Origin: an uncultured Flavobacteriales bacterium
GTDB lineage: Bacteria > Bacteroidota > Bacteroidia > Flavobacteriales_G > Salibacteraceae
Assembly (NCBI GenBank): GCA_905479105.1
Contig: CAJQLE010000004.1
Span: forward strand, 372,001-436,000
Direction: 5' to 3'
DNA: 64,000 bases
Part shown: piece by piece, positions 25,253-35,054 of the stretch
How positions within the stretch are numbered: position 1 is the first letter of the stretch
Layout: every line of letters starts with the position of its first letter
Made by a program: the position numbers and the translations under genes
The notes under the pieces: model-generated
Told to the model about the DNA's origin: nothing
Databases searched by the model: none
What the model saw: only the letters and a program-made list of their open reading frames with translations

Positions 25253-27403
25253 ATGAGATATAAAGTAATTCTCTTTGCGGCCTTAATCGGTGGTTGTACA
25301 TCGCCTCAAAAAGAAGAAGCAGCGAGTATGGCATTAGACTATCCAGAAACACGAAAAGACACGACTGTTATAGATGATTATTTTGGAACTGAAGTCGCAG
25401 ATCCTTATCGTTGGCTAGAAGATGATACATCTGAGGAAACAGCCAATTGGGTAAAAGCTCAAAACAAAGTAACTTTTGATTATTTAGGCACTATTCCATA
25501 TCGAGATGCGATCAAGGAGCGTTTGACCGCTTTATGGAATTACGAAAAGTTTTCTGCCCCATTTAAAAGAGGTGATTACACATATTTCTATAAGAACGAT
25601 GGTTTACAAAATCAATATGTGATCTATCGCGAAAAGAATGAAGGCGGAGAAGTGGAAGTATTCTTGGATCCAAATCAATTCTCAAAGGATGGAACAACTT
25701 CATTGGCTGGATTAAGTTTTACTGAAGATGGAACATTGGCTGCTTATCAAATTTCTGAAGGTGGTTCTGATTGGAGAAAAGTAATCGTTATTGATGCAGT
25801 CTCGCAAGAAATACTTGAAGACACATTGATTGATGTGAAATTCTCCGGTTTATCTTGGAGAGGAAATGAAGGCTTTTATTACAGCAGTTATGATAAGCCA
25901 AAAGAAGGAAGTGAGCTATCAGGTTTGACGCAATTCCACAAGCTTTTCTTCCATGAATTAGGGCAAAAGCAGAGTAATGATGAATTGATTTTTGGTGGAG
26001 AAGAAAACCCAAAACGATACATCGGTGGTTCAGTTACGGAGGATGATAATTACCTGGTAATTAGTGCGGCCAATTCTACGTCAGGAAATCAACTTTACAT
26101 CAAAGACTTAAGAAAGAAGGGGAGTCCGATTCAACAAATCGTTGAAAGCTTCGAAAAAAACCATGATGTAATTCATTCTGTAGGAGATGTGATCTACATT
26201 AAGACAGACCTAAATGCACCAAATGGTAAAGTAGTAAAGATGACCTTAGCTAAGTCTGCTCCTGATCAGTGGGTAGATTTTATTCCAGAAACAGAGAATG
26301 TATTGCGCATTGGAACAGCAGGAGGAAAGTTCTTTGCGAATTACTTGAAAGATGCCACTTCAATGATTGTTCAGTTTGATGCAGAAGGAAAACAAGAACG
26401 AGAAATTGAGTTACCAGGTCTTGGTTCAGCTAGTGGCTTTGGTGGACGTAATGATGATGTCGAATTGTATTATTCGTTTACATCATATGTGTATCCTCCA
26501 ACCATTTTTAAATACACCATAGAGTCAGGTGCATCTGAATTGTACAAAGAAAGTGGAGTAGACTTTGATCCAGAAGCTTTTGAGTCAAAGCAAGTATTTT
26601 ACACATCTAAGGATGGAACGAAGGTTCCTATGATCATCACATATAAGAAAGGGATCAAATTGGATGGAACTAACCCTACGTTGCTTTATGGCTATGGTGG
26701 TTTTAACATCAGTTTATCACCAAGCTTCAGCACATCAAATATTGTGTTGATGGAGAATGGTGGTGTGTTTGCAGTAGCCAATTTAAGAGGCGGAGGAGAG
26801 TATGGAGAAGAATGGCATTCTGCTGGAACCAAAATGCAAAAGCAGAACGTATTTGATGACTTTATTGCAGCGGCTGAATACTTGATTGCAGAGAAGTATA
26901 CTACATCCACGAAATTGGGCATTGCTGGTGGATCTAACGGTGGATTGCTTGTTGGAGCCACAATGTGTCAAAGACCAGAATTGATGTCAGTAGCATTACC
27001 TGCTGTTGGCGTGATGGATATGTTGCGCTATCATGAGTTTACTGCTGGTGCTGGCTGGGCTTATGACTATGGAACAGCTGACGATAGCAGGGAGATGTTT
27101 GAGTATCTCAGAAATTACTCTCCTGTGCACAGTTTAAAAGCTGGAACTCATTATCCTGCAACGATGGTTACTACAGCCGATCATGATGACCGAGTAGTTC
27201 CTGCGCATTCTTTTAAATTTGCAGCCACTCTTCAAGAAAAGCACACAGGAGAGAATCCTGTTTTAATTAGGGTTGATGTTAAGGCTGGCCATGGCGCTGG
27301 AAAACCAACTTCTATGATCATTGATGAACAGGCCGATAAATGGTCGTTCTTCTTTTGGAACACAGGAGAGAAAGATCTTTACAACGAACACAAAGAAGGA
27401 TAG
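25253..27403 (+). CDS. prolyl oligopeptidase, S9A family lipoprotein
   Basis: The start at 25253 gives MRYKVILFAALIGGCTSPQ, a lipoprotein signal; an in-frame extension upstream to 25163 lacks such a signal. The 716-residue protein has a short N-terminal segment (YPETRKDTTVIDDYFGTEVA), a seven-bladed propeller, and a C-terminal alpha/beta hydrolase. The catalytic Ser is in GGSNGG (about 561), Asp in DHDDRVVP (about 644), and His in GHGAGKPT (about 679). It cleaves short proline-containing peptides, here in the periplasm or at the outer membrane. A terminator follows. Confidence 0.93.
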   Translation: MRYKVILFAALIGGCTSPQKEEAASMALDYPETRKDTTVIDDYFGTEVADPYRWLEDDTSEETANWVKAQNKVTFDYLGTIPYRDAIKERLTALWNYEKFSAPFKRGDYTYFYKNDGLQNQYVIYREKNEGGEVEVFLDPNQFSKDGTTSLAGLSFTEDGTLAAYQISEGGSDWRKVIVIDAVSQEILEDTLIDVKFSGLSWRGNEGFYYSSYDKPKEGSELSGLTQFHKLFFHELGQKQSNDELIFGGEENPKRYIGGSVTEDDNYLVISAANSTSGNQLYIKDLRKKGSPIQQIVESFEKNHDVIHSVGDVIYIKTDLNAPNGKVVKMTLAKSAPDQWVDFIPETENVLRIGTAGGKFFANYLKDATSMIVQFDAEGKQEREIELPGLGSASGFGGRNDDVELYYSFTSYVYPPTIFKYTIESGASELYKESGVDFDPEAFESKQVFYTSKDGTKVPMIITYKKGIKLDGTNPTLLYGYGGFNISLSPSFSTSNIVLMENGGVFAVANLRGGGEYGEEWHSAGTKMQKQNVFDDFIAAAEYLIAEKYTTSTKLGIAGGSNGGLLVGATMCQRPELMSVALPAVGVMDMLRYHEFTAGAGWAYDYGTADDSREMFEYLRNYSPVHSLKAGTHYPATMVTTADHDDRVVPAHSFKFAATLQEKHTGENPVLIRVDVKAGHGAGKPTSMIIDEQADKWSFFFWNTGEKDLYNEHKEG

Positions 27404-27432
27404 GTAAATCAGTTCTTTTCGTTGCATTGTTA

Positions 27433-27463
27433 GGGAGGTATCCGTCAATACCTCCCTTTTTTT
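27433..27463 (+). terminator. rho-independent terminator of the prolyl oligopeptidase gene
   Basis: GGGAGGTAT (27433-27441) and ATACCTCCC (27448-27456) form a perfect 9-bp stem with a 6-nt loop and a T tail. Confidence 0.85.
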
Positions 27464-27479
27464 ATGCCTTATAAGCTGC

Positions 27480-27840
27480 ACTAATGATAATTCATAATTG
27501 GGGAACCATCTAAACTCGAACTCTGAACCTCACGAGCTGTCACCCGATAGCTATCGGGTTCGAGTGTCCGCCAGCTGGCGGATGTATCGAGAACTAAGAC
27601 AGCGACCACGAACTATGAACCCGGAATATCAACCTCCGCCTGCCTACTTCGACCAGTGTTGCTTCGCATTACGCTCAGCATGACAGGCTGCGACAATTAT
27701 GAACTACGAACCTGGAGCCATCCCATCCGCTTTTCTTCGAGACTCACTTCCTTCGTCAGCGACCTGCGCCATCGCTGAAGCTGAGGCGTAATCGATCAGA
27801 CTGACGCTAGTTTTTTGCATACATAAAGCCATCTCAAACT
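27480..27840. repeat. GC-rich intergenic repeat island with two palindromes
   Basis: No credible gene is seen in about 360 nt. It holds the perfect palindromes ACCCGATAGCTATCGGGT (27542-27559) and TCCGCCAGCTGGCGGA (27567-27582). It also holds several short variants of the form GAACTnTGAACC (near 27510, 27610 and 27700). Base composition is clearly richer in G and C than the neighbours. It resembles dispersed intergenic repeats, but copy number cannot be judged here. Confidence 0.6.
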
Positions 27841-27907
27841 GATAGCGGCCCAAGTGAGCGTCTCAAAGTGCAGACAAGGTGAATTATTTCAGCCTAGATT
27901 AGACAAA

Positions 27908-27939
27908 AAAAAACAGCCCCAGTTATGGGGCTGTTTTTT
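27908..27939. terminator. bidirectional terminator hairpin
   Basis: AAAACAGCCCC and GGGGCTGTTTT pair around the loop AGTTAT (27921-27926). Runs of A and T on the two sides allow use on either strand. It backs up the rplS terminator on the minus strand. Confidence 0.75.
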
Positions 27940-27994
27940 AACCTAATAAATAAAACTAAATTGTTGATTGGTAACTCTCCAAACATCAATAAAT

Positions 27995-28030
27995 GAAAAA
28001 AAAAGAAGGTCTCCTCGAAAGGAGACCTTC
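27995..28030 (-). terminator. rho-independent terminator of rplS
   Basis: GAAGGTCTCCT (28005-28015) and AGGAGACCTTC (28020-28030) form a perfect 11-bp stem. On the minus strand it is followed by about nine T. It lies 24 nt after the rplS stop. Confidence 0.85.
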
Positions 28031-28054
28031 AAATACTTTAGTTCAAAAAGTGGA

Positions 28055-28414
28055 TTACTTTCTGTTGTAACGCTCTTTGATACGAGCTGCTTTACCTTTT
28101 CTATCTCTCAAGTAGAAAATACGAGATCTTCTTACTTTTCCTCTTTTGATCATTTCAATCTTATCGATGAAAGGACTGTTTGAAGGAAAAATTCTTTCAA
28201 CACCAACACTGTTTGACATCTTTCTAACAGTGAAAGTTTCTGTAGAACCTTTTCCACGTTTCTGGATCACAACACCCTGAAAAACCTGGATTCTTTCTTT
28301 TGCTCCTTCTTTAATTTTATAGTGAACAGCAACGCTATCTCCTGCATCGAACCTAGTTAGTTCGTTTTTTGGATTGACTTCGTTGATGATATCTTGCATT
28401 ACTACAGTTGCCAT
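28055..28414 (-). CDS. rplS: 50S ribosomal protein L19
   Basis: This 119-residue protein matches L19: [59 protein letters not shown] and [20 protein letters not shown]. It sits at the 30S-50S interface of the ribosome. It lies downstream of trmD, as in many bacteria, with its own -7 box in the gap and two terminators after it. Confidence 0.97.
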   Translation of the reverse strand: MATVVMQDIINEVNPKNELTRFDAGDSVAVHYKIKEGAKERIQVFQGVVIQKRGKGSTETFTVRKMSNSVGVERIFPSNSPFIDKIEMIKRGKVRRSRIFYLRDRKGKAARIKERYNRK

Positions 28415-28434
28415 GACGCTTCAAATTTGGGCCG

Positions 28435-28442
28435 CAAAGATA
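28435..28442 (-). promoter_or_regulatory. -7 box upstream of rplS
   Basis: The minus strand reads TATCTTTG, a full TAnnTTTG match, 20 nt before the rplS ATG and within the trmD-rplS gap. It would allow rplS expression apart from trmD. Confidence 0.4.
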
Positions 28443-28456
28443 GAATTTACTTTAAG

Positions 28457-29152
28457 TTAATCTTCTGTTTTTTGTTTTTTATTCCAAATGTCTGGTCTTC
28501 TTTCTTCGGTGCGCTTTTCTGCCTGCTCATGTCGCCATTTATCTATGGCTCCGAAGTTTCCTCCTAAGAGTATTTCTGGTACTTTCAAACCTTTGTATTC
28601 AGCTGGTCGCGTATATACAGGAGGTGCTAAAAGATCATCTTGAAATGAATCAGAAAGGGCAGAGGTTTCATTGTTTAAAACACCTGGAATTAATCTTATA
28701 ATAGCATCACTAACCACTGCAGCAGCTAGTTCACCACCTGATAAAACATAATCACCTATTGAAACCTCTTTGGTGATGAGAAGCTCTCTCACACGTTCAT
28801 CAATGCCTTTGTAATGTCCGCAAAGAATGATAAGGTTGCCTTTCAACGAAAGACTGTTAGCCATGGATTGATTAAAAACTTCACCATCAGGTGTCATGTA
28901 TATTACTTCATCATAGGTGCGTTGATCTTTCAATTCATTGATCAATGTTTCTATAGGCTCAATCATCATTACCATGCCAGCACCTCCGCCAAATTGATAG
29001 TCATCTATTTGGCGATGCTTGCCACTGCCATAAGCTCGCAAGTCATGAAGATTAACTTCTGCTAAACCATTATCTATCGCCCGTTTGAGTATCGAGTCTG
29101 AGAATGGCCCTTGAAGAAGACTTGGTAAAGCAGTTATAATATCGATGCGCAT
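28457..29152 (-). CDS. trmD: tRNA (guanine-N1-)-methyltransferase
   Basis: This 231-residue SPOUT methyltransferase shows [40 protein letters not shown] and [14 protein letters not shown], the trefoil-knot SAM site. It methylates G37 of tRNAs to keep reading frame. It lies 42 nt upstream of rplS on the same strand, the usual trmD-rplS order. The rimM and rpsP genes that often precede it are not here; a TPR gene takes their place. Confidence 0.97.
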   Translation of the reverse strand: MRIDIITALPSLLQGPFSDSILKRAIDNGLAEVNLHDLRAYGSGKHRQIDDYQFGGGAGMVMMIEPIETLINELKDQRTYDEVIYMTPDGEVFNQSMANSLSLKGNLIILCGHYKGIDERVRELLITKEVSIGDYVLSGGELAAAVVSDAIIRLIPGVLNNETSALSDSFQDDLLAPPVYTRPAEYKGLKVPEILLGGNFGAIDKWRHEQAEKRTEERRPDIWNKKQKTED

Positions 29153-29159
29153 CTTTTCT

Positions 29160-29930
29160 TTATTCTTCTTCCTCGTCTTCTGGAGCCTTTGCGTAAAGCT
29201 TCTTGTACTGAGCTTTTAAACCTGTATTATCAGGAACCAATTGCCTTCCAAGTGTAATGATCTCTAATGCTCTATCTTTCTGTCCATCATCTGCTAAATA
29301 TTTGGTATAGCTGATGAAAGACTTGATCAAAACATTGTGGGTAACATCATCTTTTTCAAATGTTCCTGCCTTTTCTTGAATCCTCAAACTGTCAAGAGCT
29401 TCGGAGATGTTTCGTTCTCCCTCAGTGACATTTCGCGCGTTGATCATTGCTACTCCTGTAATGAAGGCAACATTCACATCACCAGGCATTACCTTGAGTA
29501 TCCTATTGAATTCGGATGAGGCTTTGTAATAGTCTTCATCATTGAAATAGAAAAGTGCTTTATCAAGTGCTTCTTCTCTGATCTGATCTATTTGACGCTT
29601 GTTCATCTGATACAGCTCACCCGTTTTATCCTTTTTACGGAATTTATAGGCATATTTTAATGCGTCCTTGAGAGGATCTTTAAATTCTTCATCGAAAGCA
29701 TCTGGATTTATATGCGCTTGATACATGCACAAGGCCATATATAGATGAGGCTCTGGAGATCTTCTGTACTTATCCTTTTTTGTGTATGACTCGGCCTTAT
29801 AAGCGCATCTATCATAGTCTTCCATGGCATACCAGTCAAACAGCTTTTGAAAGTCTCCTCCAGCCACTTGAGCGTTGCTAGGAATGAATGATATAATTGC
29901 AAGTAAGAGTGTGAAAATTCTAATGAGCAT
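29160..29930 (-). CDS. secreted TPR-type protein, unknown function
   Basis: The start at 29930 gives [21 protein letters not shown], a good signal peptide; a start nine codons upstream is possible. The mature 235-residue protein is helical with TPR-like repeats ([49 protein letters not shown]). It ends in the acidic tail [11 protein letters not shown] proteins serve as scaffolds; no partner is known. It lies 7 nt before trmD and may share its transcript. Confidence 0.72.
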   Translation of the reverse strand: MLIRIFTLLLAIISFIPSNAQVAGGDFQKLFDWYAMEDYDRCAYKAESYTKKDKYRRSPEPHLYMALCMYQAHINPDAFDEEFKDPLKDALKYAYKFRKKDKTGELYQMNKRQIDQIREEALDKALFYFNDEDYYKASSEFNRILKVMPGDVNVAFITGVAMINARNVTEGERNISEALDSLRIQEKAGTFEKDDVTHNVLIKSFISYTKYLADDGQKDRALEIITLGRQLVPDNTGLKAQYKKLYAKAPEDEEEE

Positions 29931-30012
29931 AAATTGTTTTATTTCAATACGAATCATTGAACGAAATATTCTTTAAGATGTAGACCTTTGGGCCGTTAAA
30001 AATGTTGAACGT

Positions 30013-30567
30013 ATGATTAATTCGGGCGCCAAAGTTACGTTAGAAGAAACGGAAGAAGGAACGGTGATTTCAATTTTACCTGAAACGAAACCCTGGCAGA
30101 CGTTTGTGTTAGGAGCGTGGGCCGTGGTTTGGCTTTTTTGTGGAGCCTTTGTAATGCTTGGTGGGTATAAGGAATTAGAGGGTGATGGACGCATTTTTAT
30201 CTTGGTTTTCTTAGCCTTTTGGGCTTATTTTCTCTTTTATGCTGCCCGCTCTTTAGTATGGAATAATGTGGGAACGGAGTTTATCAGGATTACGGCCGAA
30301 TCGATGGATTATAAACGCAGCTGGAATGATTATGGAAAGGTGCGGTCATATGATTTGAGCACGATTAAGAATTTAGGCATGGTGAATTATGACGATAAAC
30401 CCTTTGCTAAGACTTACAACGCAGCCTTTTGGACAATGGGTGGAGAAATGATTGGCTTTGAATACATCGGTCGAAAAATTGCTTTTGGTTTTAAACTGGA
30501 AGAAAAAGAAACCAAGAAAATCATAAAGCTTATAGAAAAAGCAAAACGCAACGTCATTAGCCAATAA
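30013..30567 (+). CDS. two-TM membrane protein of unknown function
   Basis: This 184-residue protein has an N-terminal soluble strand (VTLEETEEGTVISILPE), two adjacent membrane helices (about 30-50 and 62-82), and a cytoplasmic domain of about 100 residues. The last part (FGFKLEEKETKKIIKLIEK) resembles PH-like DUF domains of small membrane proteins. It ends 5 nt from the stop of the TolC gene on the other strand, without a visible terminator. Confidence 0.65.
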   Translation: MINSGAKVTLEETEEGTVISILPETKPWQTFVLGAWAVVWLFCGAFVMLGGYKELEGDGRIFILVFLAFWAYFLFYAARSLVWNNVGTEFIRITAESMDYKRSWNDYGKVRSYDLSTIKNLGMVNYDDKPFAKTYNAAFWTMGGEMIGFEYIGRKIAFGFKLEEKETKKIIKLIEKAKRNVISQ

Positions 30568-30572
30568 TGGGC

Positions 30573-31898
30573 CTATTCAGTACTTAAAATCTGTCCAGTC
30601 AACCGCATTATTTCAAGCTCGTTGAGCTTTACTGATATCTTGGCATTGACAATTCTAATCTCAGCATTGATCATCGCTATTTGAGCATCTCTGAATTCTG
30701 TGGAAGTAATTTGTCCTGCTTTTAATAACTCAGAGTTTCGCTCTAAATTCAATTCACTCGCTTCCAAGTTGCTCTCTTCAAATGCAATTACCCGCATGCT
30801 TTGTTTATAAGCATCAAGGGCGTTTTGAATATCGGTACTTAGTTGAAGCTTCTGATCTTCTAATTGCAGTTCACTAGACTCTAGCAGCACTTTTTGATTC
30901 TGTCTCGCGGTATTGTTCTTAAATCCATTAAACAAAGTATATGACAAGCCTAGGCTGCCATTCCAACCGGTTGAAGTATTGCTTAAGACTATTCCAGCCT
31001 CGGTTTGTTGATTTTGATAACTGTAACCTCCACTTAAACTTATGGTTGGGAACACGTTTGACCAACTCAACTGAAGATTCTTTTCTGCCAATGCTGCTTT
31101 GAGTTCGAGGTTTTTAAGCGATGCATTGTTGTCTATGGCTTCTTGTTGCAATTGCTCAATTGACCAGTCGTTGAGAATTAAATCTATGGCTTCTGTTTTG
31201 ATATTCGGGTCGAGGGAAGTGCCAATCAATCGTTCCAAATTACGCAGTGCAGTTTTGCGCTGAAGTTCAGCTGAAAGAAAAGCAGAACTATCTGCAGTAA
31301 GATCTACCCGAGCAGTGAGCAGTTGAGTTCTGATCGCAGTGCCTAATTCATTCGCCACTTTTGCTCGTTCATAGCGCGTTTTACTTATTTCCACATTCTC
31401 TTTTGCAATGCCTTCTTGATCAATGGCTTGGGTAAGACCATAATACGCAGATGCCACTTGAAGCAACGTACCTTCTATCGCTGCGCGGGACTGCTCATCA
31501 GCCACAAGTTTGTTGATTTTTAAAACCTGGTAAGTCCTTTGACCACTTAGGCCATTGAATAAAACATAATTCAACGTAGCTCCTGCATTGGAATTTACAC
31601 TCTGCGCTCCGGCAACGGATACTGGAGGGTTGTTACCTGCAAATTCGAGATCAGTATTGGTTACGCTTCCGCCCATTGCACCGTTCACATTAACGCTAGG
31701 CAAGAGTCCAGCGTTACCTATGCTCACAGAGTTTTCAGCGATCTCTTGACTATTCTGATTGATTTTTATTTGATAATTGTTGGCCAATGCGCTTGCAAAG
31801 GCATCATCCAATGAAATAACCTCCTGAGCCGAAAGCAAAGCAGGAAATAGGAGGGAAGCGATGATTATGGTGGTTCTCATTCTCATTTTTCTATGCAT
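30573..31898 (-). CDS. TolC-family outer membrane efflux protein
   Basis: From ATG 31898 this 441-residue protein has a signal peptide (IIIASLLFPALLSAQ) and the two repeated coiled-coil halves of TolC proteins. Typical text is LDDAFASALANNYQIKINQN near the start and LNGLSGQRTYQV-type loops for the barrel. It forms the outer membrane channel of the tripartite pump encoded just upstream. The start overlaps the RND gene by 8 nt. A longer frame starting inside the RND gene is less likely. Confidence 0.9.
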   Translation of the reverse strand: MHRKMRMRTTIIIASLLFPALLSAQEVISLDDAFASALANNYQIKINQNSQEIAENSVSIGNAGLLPSVNVNGAMGGSVTNTDLEFAGNNPPVSVAGAQSVNSNAGATLNYVLFNGLSGQRTYQVLKINKLVADEQSRAAIEGTLLQVASAYYGLTQAIDQEGIAKENVEISKTRYERAKVANELGTAIRTQLLTARVDLTADSSAFLSAELQRKTALRNLERLIGTSLDPNIKTEAIDLILNDWSIEQLQQEAIDNNASLKNLELKAALAEKNLQLSWSNVFPTISLSGGYSYQNQQTEAGIVLSNTSTGWNGSLGLSYTLFNGFKNNTARQNQKVLLESSELQLEDQKLQLSTDIQNALDAYKQSMRVIAFEESNLEASELNLERNSELLKAGQITSTEFRDAQIAMINAEIRIVNAKISVKLNELEIMRLTGQILSTE

Positions 31899-34800
31899 TG
31901 TGTTCACGGAACTCTTCTTCACCTTTTATTTCAACTATAGCAGGTTCCACTTGACGTGGAAGTGGTCGTTTACCTTCCCAAAGCCAATCGAAGTAAACTC
32001 GCAGTCGATTTAAAATAGCCAACATTACAGGAAGAACTACGAGCGTAGTGTATGTTGCGATGAGCAACCCGTAAGCAACAGCAATTGCCATCGGAACTAA
32101 AAATTGAGCTTGAAAACTAGTTTCAAAAATCAAAGGAGCCAAACCAGCTACTGTGGTAAGGGTGGTCAATAGAATAGGTCTAAACCTTGACTTCCCGGCT
32201 TCTAACAATGCTTGCCTGAATAGCATTCCTTCTTTTAAGTAGCCGTTCATAGCAGTTACAAATACCAAAGAGTCATTCACCATTACCCCGATTAAGGCGA
32301 TAATACCAAAGCCTGATAATAGACTGATTTGAGCGTCATGAATGAAGTGACCCCAACCAACACCTATCAATCCTAAAGGCACAAGCATGAAGATCACAAT
32401 GGCTTGCGGAATACTTCTGAATACAAATGCAATTACTGCGATCAGAAGGATAAGGATGATCCACCGCACTTTAGCGAATGAATTACCAACCTTCTGGGCC
32501 TCCTTGTTTTGCCCTTCGAACGTGAAGCTCACACTTGGATATGTAGAAGTGATTTTGGGCATGATGCTCACTTTAATATCTTCTTGAAGGGAACTTACAG
32601 ATGCATCAGGATTTGAAATGTCCGCTTCTACTCTAATTTCGCGCTTTCCATTGAGGTGGTTGATTCCCACAATGCCTCTTTCAGTTTTGAATTCGGCAAC
32701 CTCTTTCAGCGGAATATCTGTGCCGTTGGCAGTACGGATCAAGAAATTTTCCAAATCTTGAATATTCCCGCGTTCTCTTTCTGCGTAGCGAACCCAAACT
32801 TTTACTTCATTAATTCCGCGTTGTAAACGCTGGGCCTCTGCACCAAAAAATGCTTGTCGAATTTGACGCATTACCTGCACCGTATTCAAACCCATCATAT
32901 ATCCTTTATCAAGAAGTTTGATTTCTACTTCCTTGATTCCTTGTTGATCGTTATCAACGACATCCTTAATGTCAGAAATTTGGTTCAACTCCTCTTTGAG
33001 CATTTTCTTAGCTTCTTCGAGATCTGCCAAATTCGTGCTTCTCAGACTTACAGAAACTGGTTTTCCGAAAGGCGTGGCAATTCCAAATGCAATTTTTTCT
33101 GCTTCTGGTATTTGTCCTACTTCATCACTTATTGCGTTGCTTATAATGTAACTGGGGATATTTCTTTCTTCTGACCCTAAGAATGAGATGTTAACTTGAC
33201 CTTTATTAATTGAAGGGCCAACTACTTTTTCGATGTTGGTAATCACGTCCAATCCATCAGCGCGCTCGGCCTTGTATCTTTCATTGACAACTTTAGCGGC
33301 AGCCTCAATTTTGTTTAATACGGCTAACGTGATATAGTCTCGAGTTCCAGGCGCTGTTTCAACGCTTACAGAAACGTTGTCTTGTTCAATGAAGGGAAAG
33401 AAAGTCACTTTGATTTGACCGCCCATGATTCCACCAATCGTAATCATCATTAATGCAATGGGTATAGCCAGCGCAATAGCCGTGTTTTTCAGAGAAAAGC
33501 GCAGAATGGGCATGTATAATTTATCCCTCATCCACATCACGCCATTTTCAGCGGCTTTCTCTACCTTGTTTTTTTTGTTTTTACGTTCAAGAGCCTTACT
33601 GTGTCCAACGTGAGCTGGAAGGATGAGTGCTCCTTCAACCAACGAGAATATTAATGTTGAGATCACTACGAAAGCCAAGTCAGGCCCGAAGTCACCCAAT
33701 CGGCCATCTAAAAAGTAAAAAGTGCTGAATGCTATGATCGTTGTTAGTACCGCAGAGGTAACTGCAGGTAAAACTTCCATCGTTCCGTTGACGGCAGCCT
33801 GAAGAGGTGTTTCCCCACGTTCCCACCGCTGATAGATGTTTTCAGAGATTACAATGCCATCATCCACCAGAATACCTACAACTAATATCATCCCGAAAAG
33901 AGACAATACATTGATGGTTAGTCCAAAGGTCGAACCGAGGATGAACATACCCGCAAATGCCACCGGAATACTCAGTGCAACCCAAATAGCAAGTCTCCAG
34001 TTTAAGATGAGCGTTAAAAAAACAACGACCAATATGAATCCGATGATTCCATTGTTCTGGAGCAGTGCAATACGCTCAACCAACGTAGTAGAACCATCTC
34101 TAATGATCATTGCTTGAACCGTAGAATGGGTTTCATTAAATTCTTCAATGTATTTTTTTACGTTCTCAGAAATAGACAAGAAGTCTTCATCATTCGTGTT
34201 CTGAATGGTTACAGTGGTTGAAGGCTTGCCATTAAAATAGTTTCGTTGAGGATTATTATCAGACCAAATATCCTTCACTTCAGCAATGTCTTTCAATCGA
34301 ATAATCTTGCCATCAGAGCTCGCCTTCACGATAATATTTTCAAGCTCATTCGCGAAATACTCCTTGGATCTTGCACGGATCAAGAACTCTTCGCGCTCCG
34401 CTTTAATAGTACCTCCAGTAATCTCAATATTAGCGGATGAAACAGCCAAGCTTACTGCTTCGAAGGTTAAGTTGTAAGACTCAAGAGCTGACTCGTTTAA
34501 AGCAATTTCAATTTCCTCGTCAGGAAAGCCTGCCAGGCTCACTTTTGAAATCCCCTGGATGGCGCGTAGCTCGTCCTCAACGATTCGTCCTTCAACTTTC
34601 AATGTGTTTAGATCCACATCTCCTGTGAGTGCAAAGCTGATAACGAAATTCCGTGATTCTTGCTTGAAGACGATGGCCGGCTCCATGCCTGAGGGGAAAG
34701 AACTTATTTGATCTACAGCATTTTTAACGTCCTGAAGGAGATAATCTACATCATAGCCTTTTTCTCCTTCAACAGTAATTACGGCTTGGTTTTCAGATGA

Positions 34801-35052
34801 TGTAGACTTGATCTCCACTATACCAGATACACCTTTTAAATTGTCCTCGATCTTAGTGACAATGCCTTCCTCAATCTCTTCGGGAGACGCTCCAGGATAA
34901 TAGGTTCTGATTTCAATTACACGACTCTCTGCCTGAGGAAAGAAGGTTGACTTAATCTGCTGGGAACCGAAGTATCCAAAAATTAAAATCAAAACCATCA
35001 GCAAGTTTCCTGCGATAGGGTATTTGATGAAGTACGAGATGATTCCTCTCAT
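31891..35052 (-). CDS. RND efflux transporter permease (AcrB/MdtB type)
   Basis: This 1053-residue protein has twelve predicted membrane helices in two halves with large periplasmic loops. The proton-relay Asp pair is present in GILVDDGIVISENI, and GVMVNDSLVF is its counterpart in the second half. AcrB-family inner membrane pumps export drugs, bile salts or lipids using the proton gradient. It is second in a three-gene operon with the fusion protein (2-nt gap) and TolC (overlap). The substrate cannot be told from the sequence. Confidence 0.95.
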   Translation of the reverse strand: MRGIISYFIKYPIAGNLLMVLILIFGYFGSQQIKSTFFPQAESRVIEIRTYYPGASPEEIEEGIVTKIEDNLKGVSGIVEIKSTSSENQAVITVEGEKGYDVDYLLQDVKNAVDQISSFPSGMEPAIVFKQESRNFVISFALTGDVDLNTLKVEGRIVEDELRAIQGISKVSLAGFPDEEIEIALNESALESYNLTFEAVSLAVSSANIEITGGTIKAEREEFLIRARSKEYFANELENIIVKASSDGKIIRLKDIAEVKDIWSDNNPQRNYFNGKPSTTVTIQNTNDEDFLSISENVKKYIEEFNETHSTVQAMIIRDGSTTLVERIALLQNNGIIGFILVVVFLTLILNWRLAIWVALSIPVAFAGMFILGSTFGLTINVLSLFGMILVVGILVDDGIVISENIYQRWERGETPLQAAVNGTMEVLPAVTSAVLTTIIAFSTFYFLDGRLGDFGPDLAFVVISTLIFSLVEGALILPAHVGHSKALERKNKKNKVEKAAENGVMWMRDKLYMPILRFSLKNTAIALAIPIALMMITIGGIMGGQIKVTFFPFIEQDNVSVSVETAPGTRDYITLAVLNKIEAAAKVVNERYKAERADGLDVITNIEKVVGPSINKGQVNISFLGSEERNIPSYIISNAISDEVGQIPEAEKIAFGIATPFGKPVSVSLRSTNLADLEEAKKMLKEELNQISDIKDVVDNDQQGIKEVEIKLLDKGYMMGLNTVQVMRQIRQAFFGAEAQRLQRGINEVKVWVRYAERERGNIQDLENFLIRTANGTDIPLKEVAEFKTERGIVGINHLNGKREIRVEADISNPDASVSSLQEDIKVSIMPKITSTYPSVSFTFEGQNKEAQKVGNSFAKVRWIILILLIAVIAFVFRSIPQAIVIFMLVPLGLIGVGWGHFIHDAQISLLSGFGIIALIGVMVNDSLVFVTAMNGYLKEGMLFRQALLEAGKSRFRPILLTTLTTVAGLAPLIFETSFQAQFLVPMAIAVAYGLLIATYTTLVVLPVMLAILNRLRVYFDWLWEGKRPLPRQVEPAIVEIKGEEEFREHNA

Positions 35053-35054
35053 GC

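Noticed and set aside
27498-27683. 61-codon frame in the intergenic repeat island
   Set aside because: It is made of the palindromes and short repeats; composition is not protein-like.
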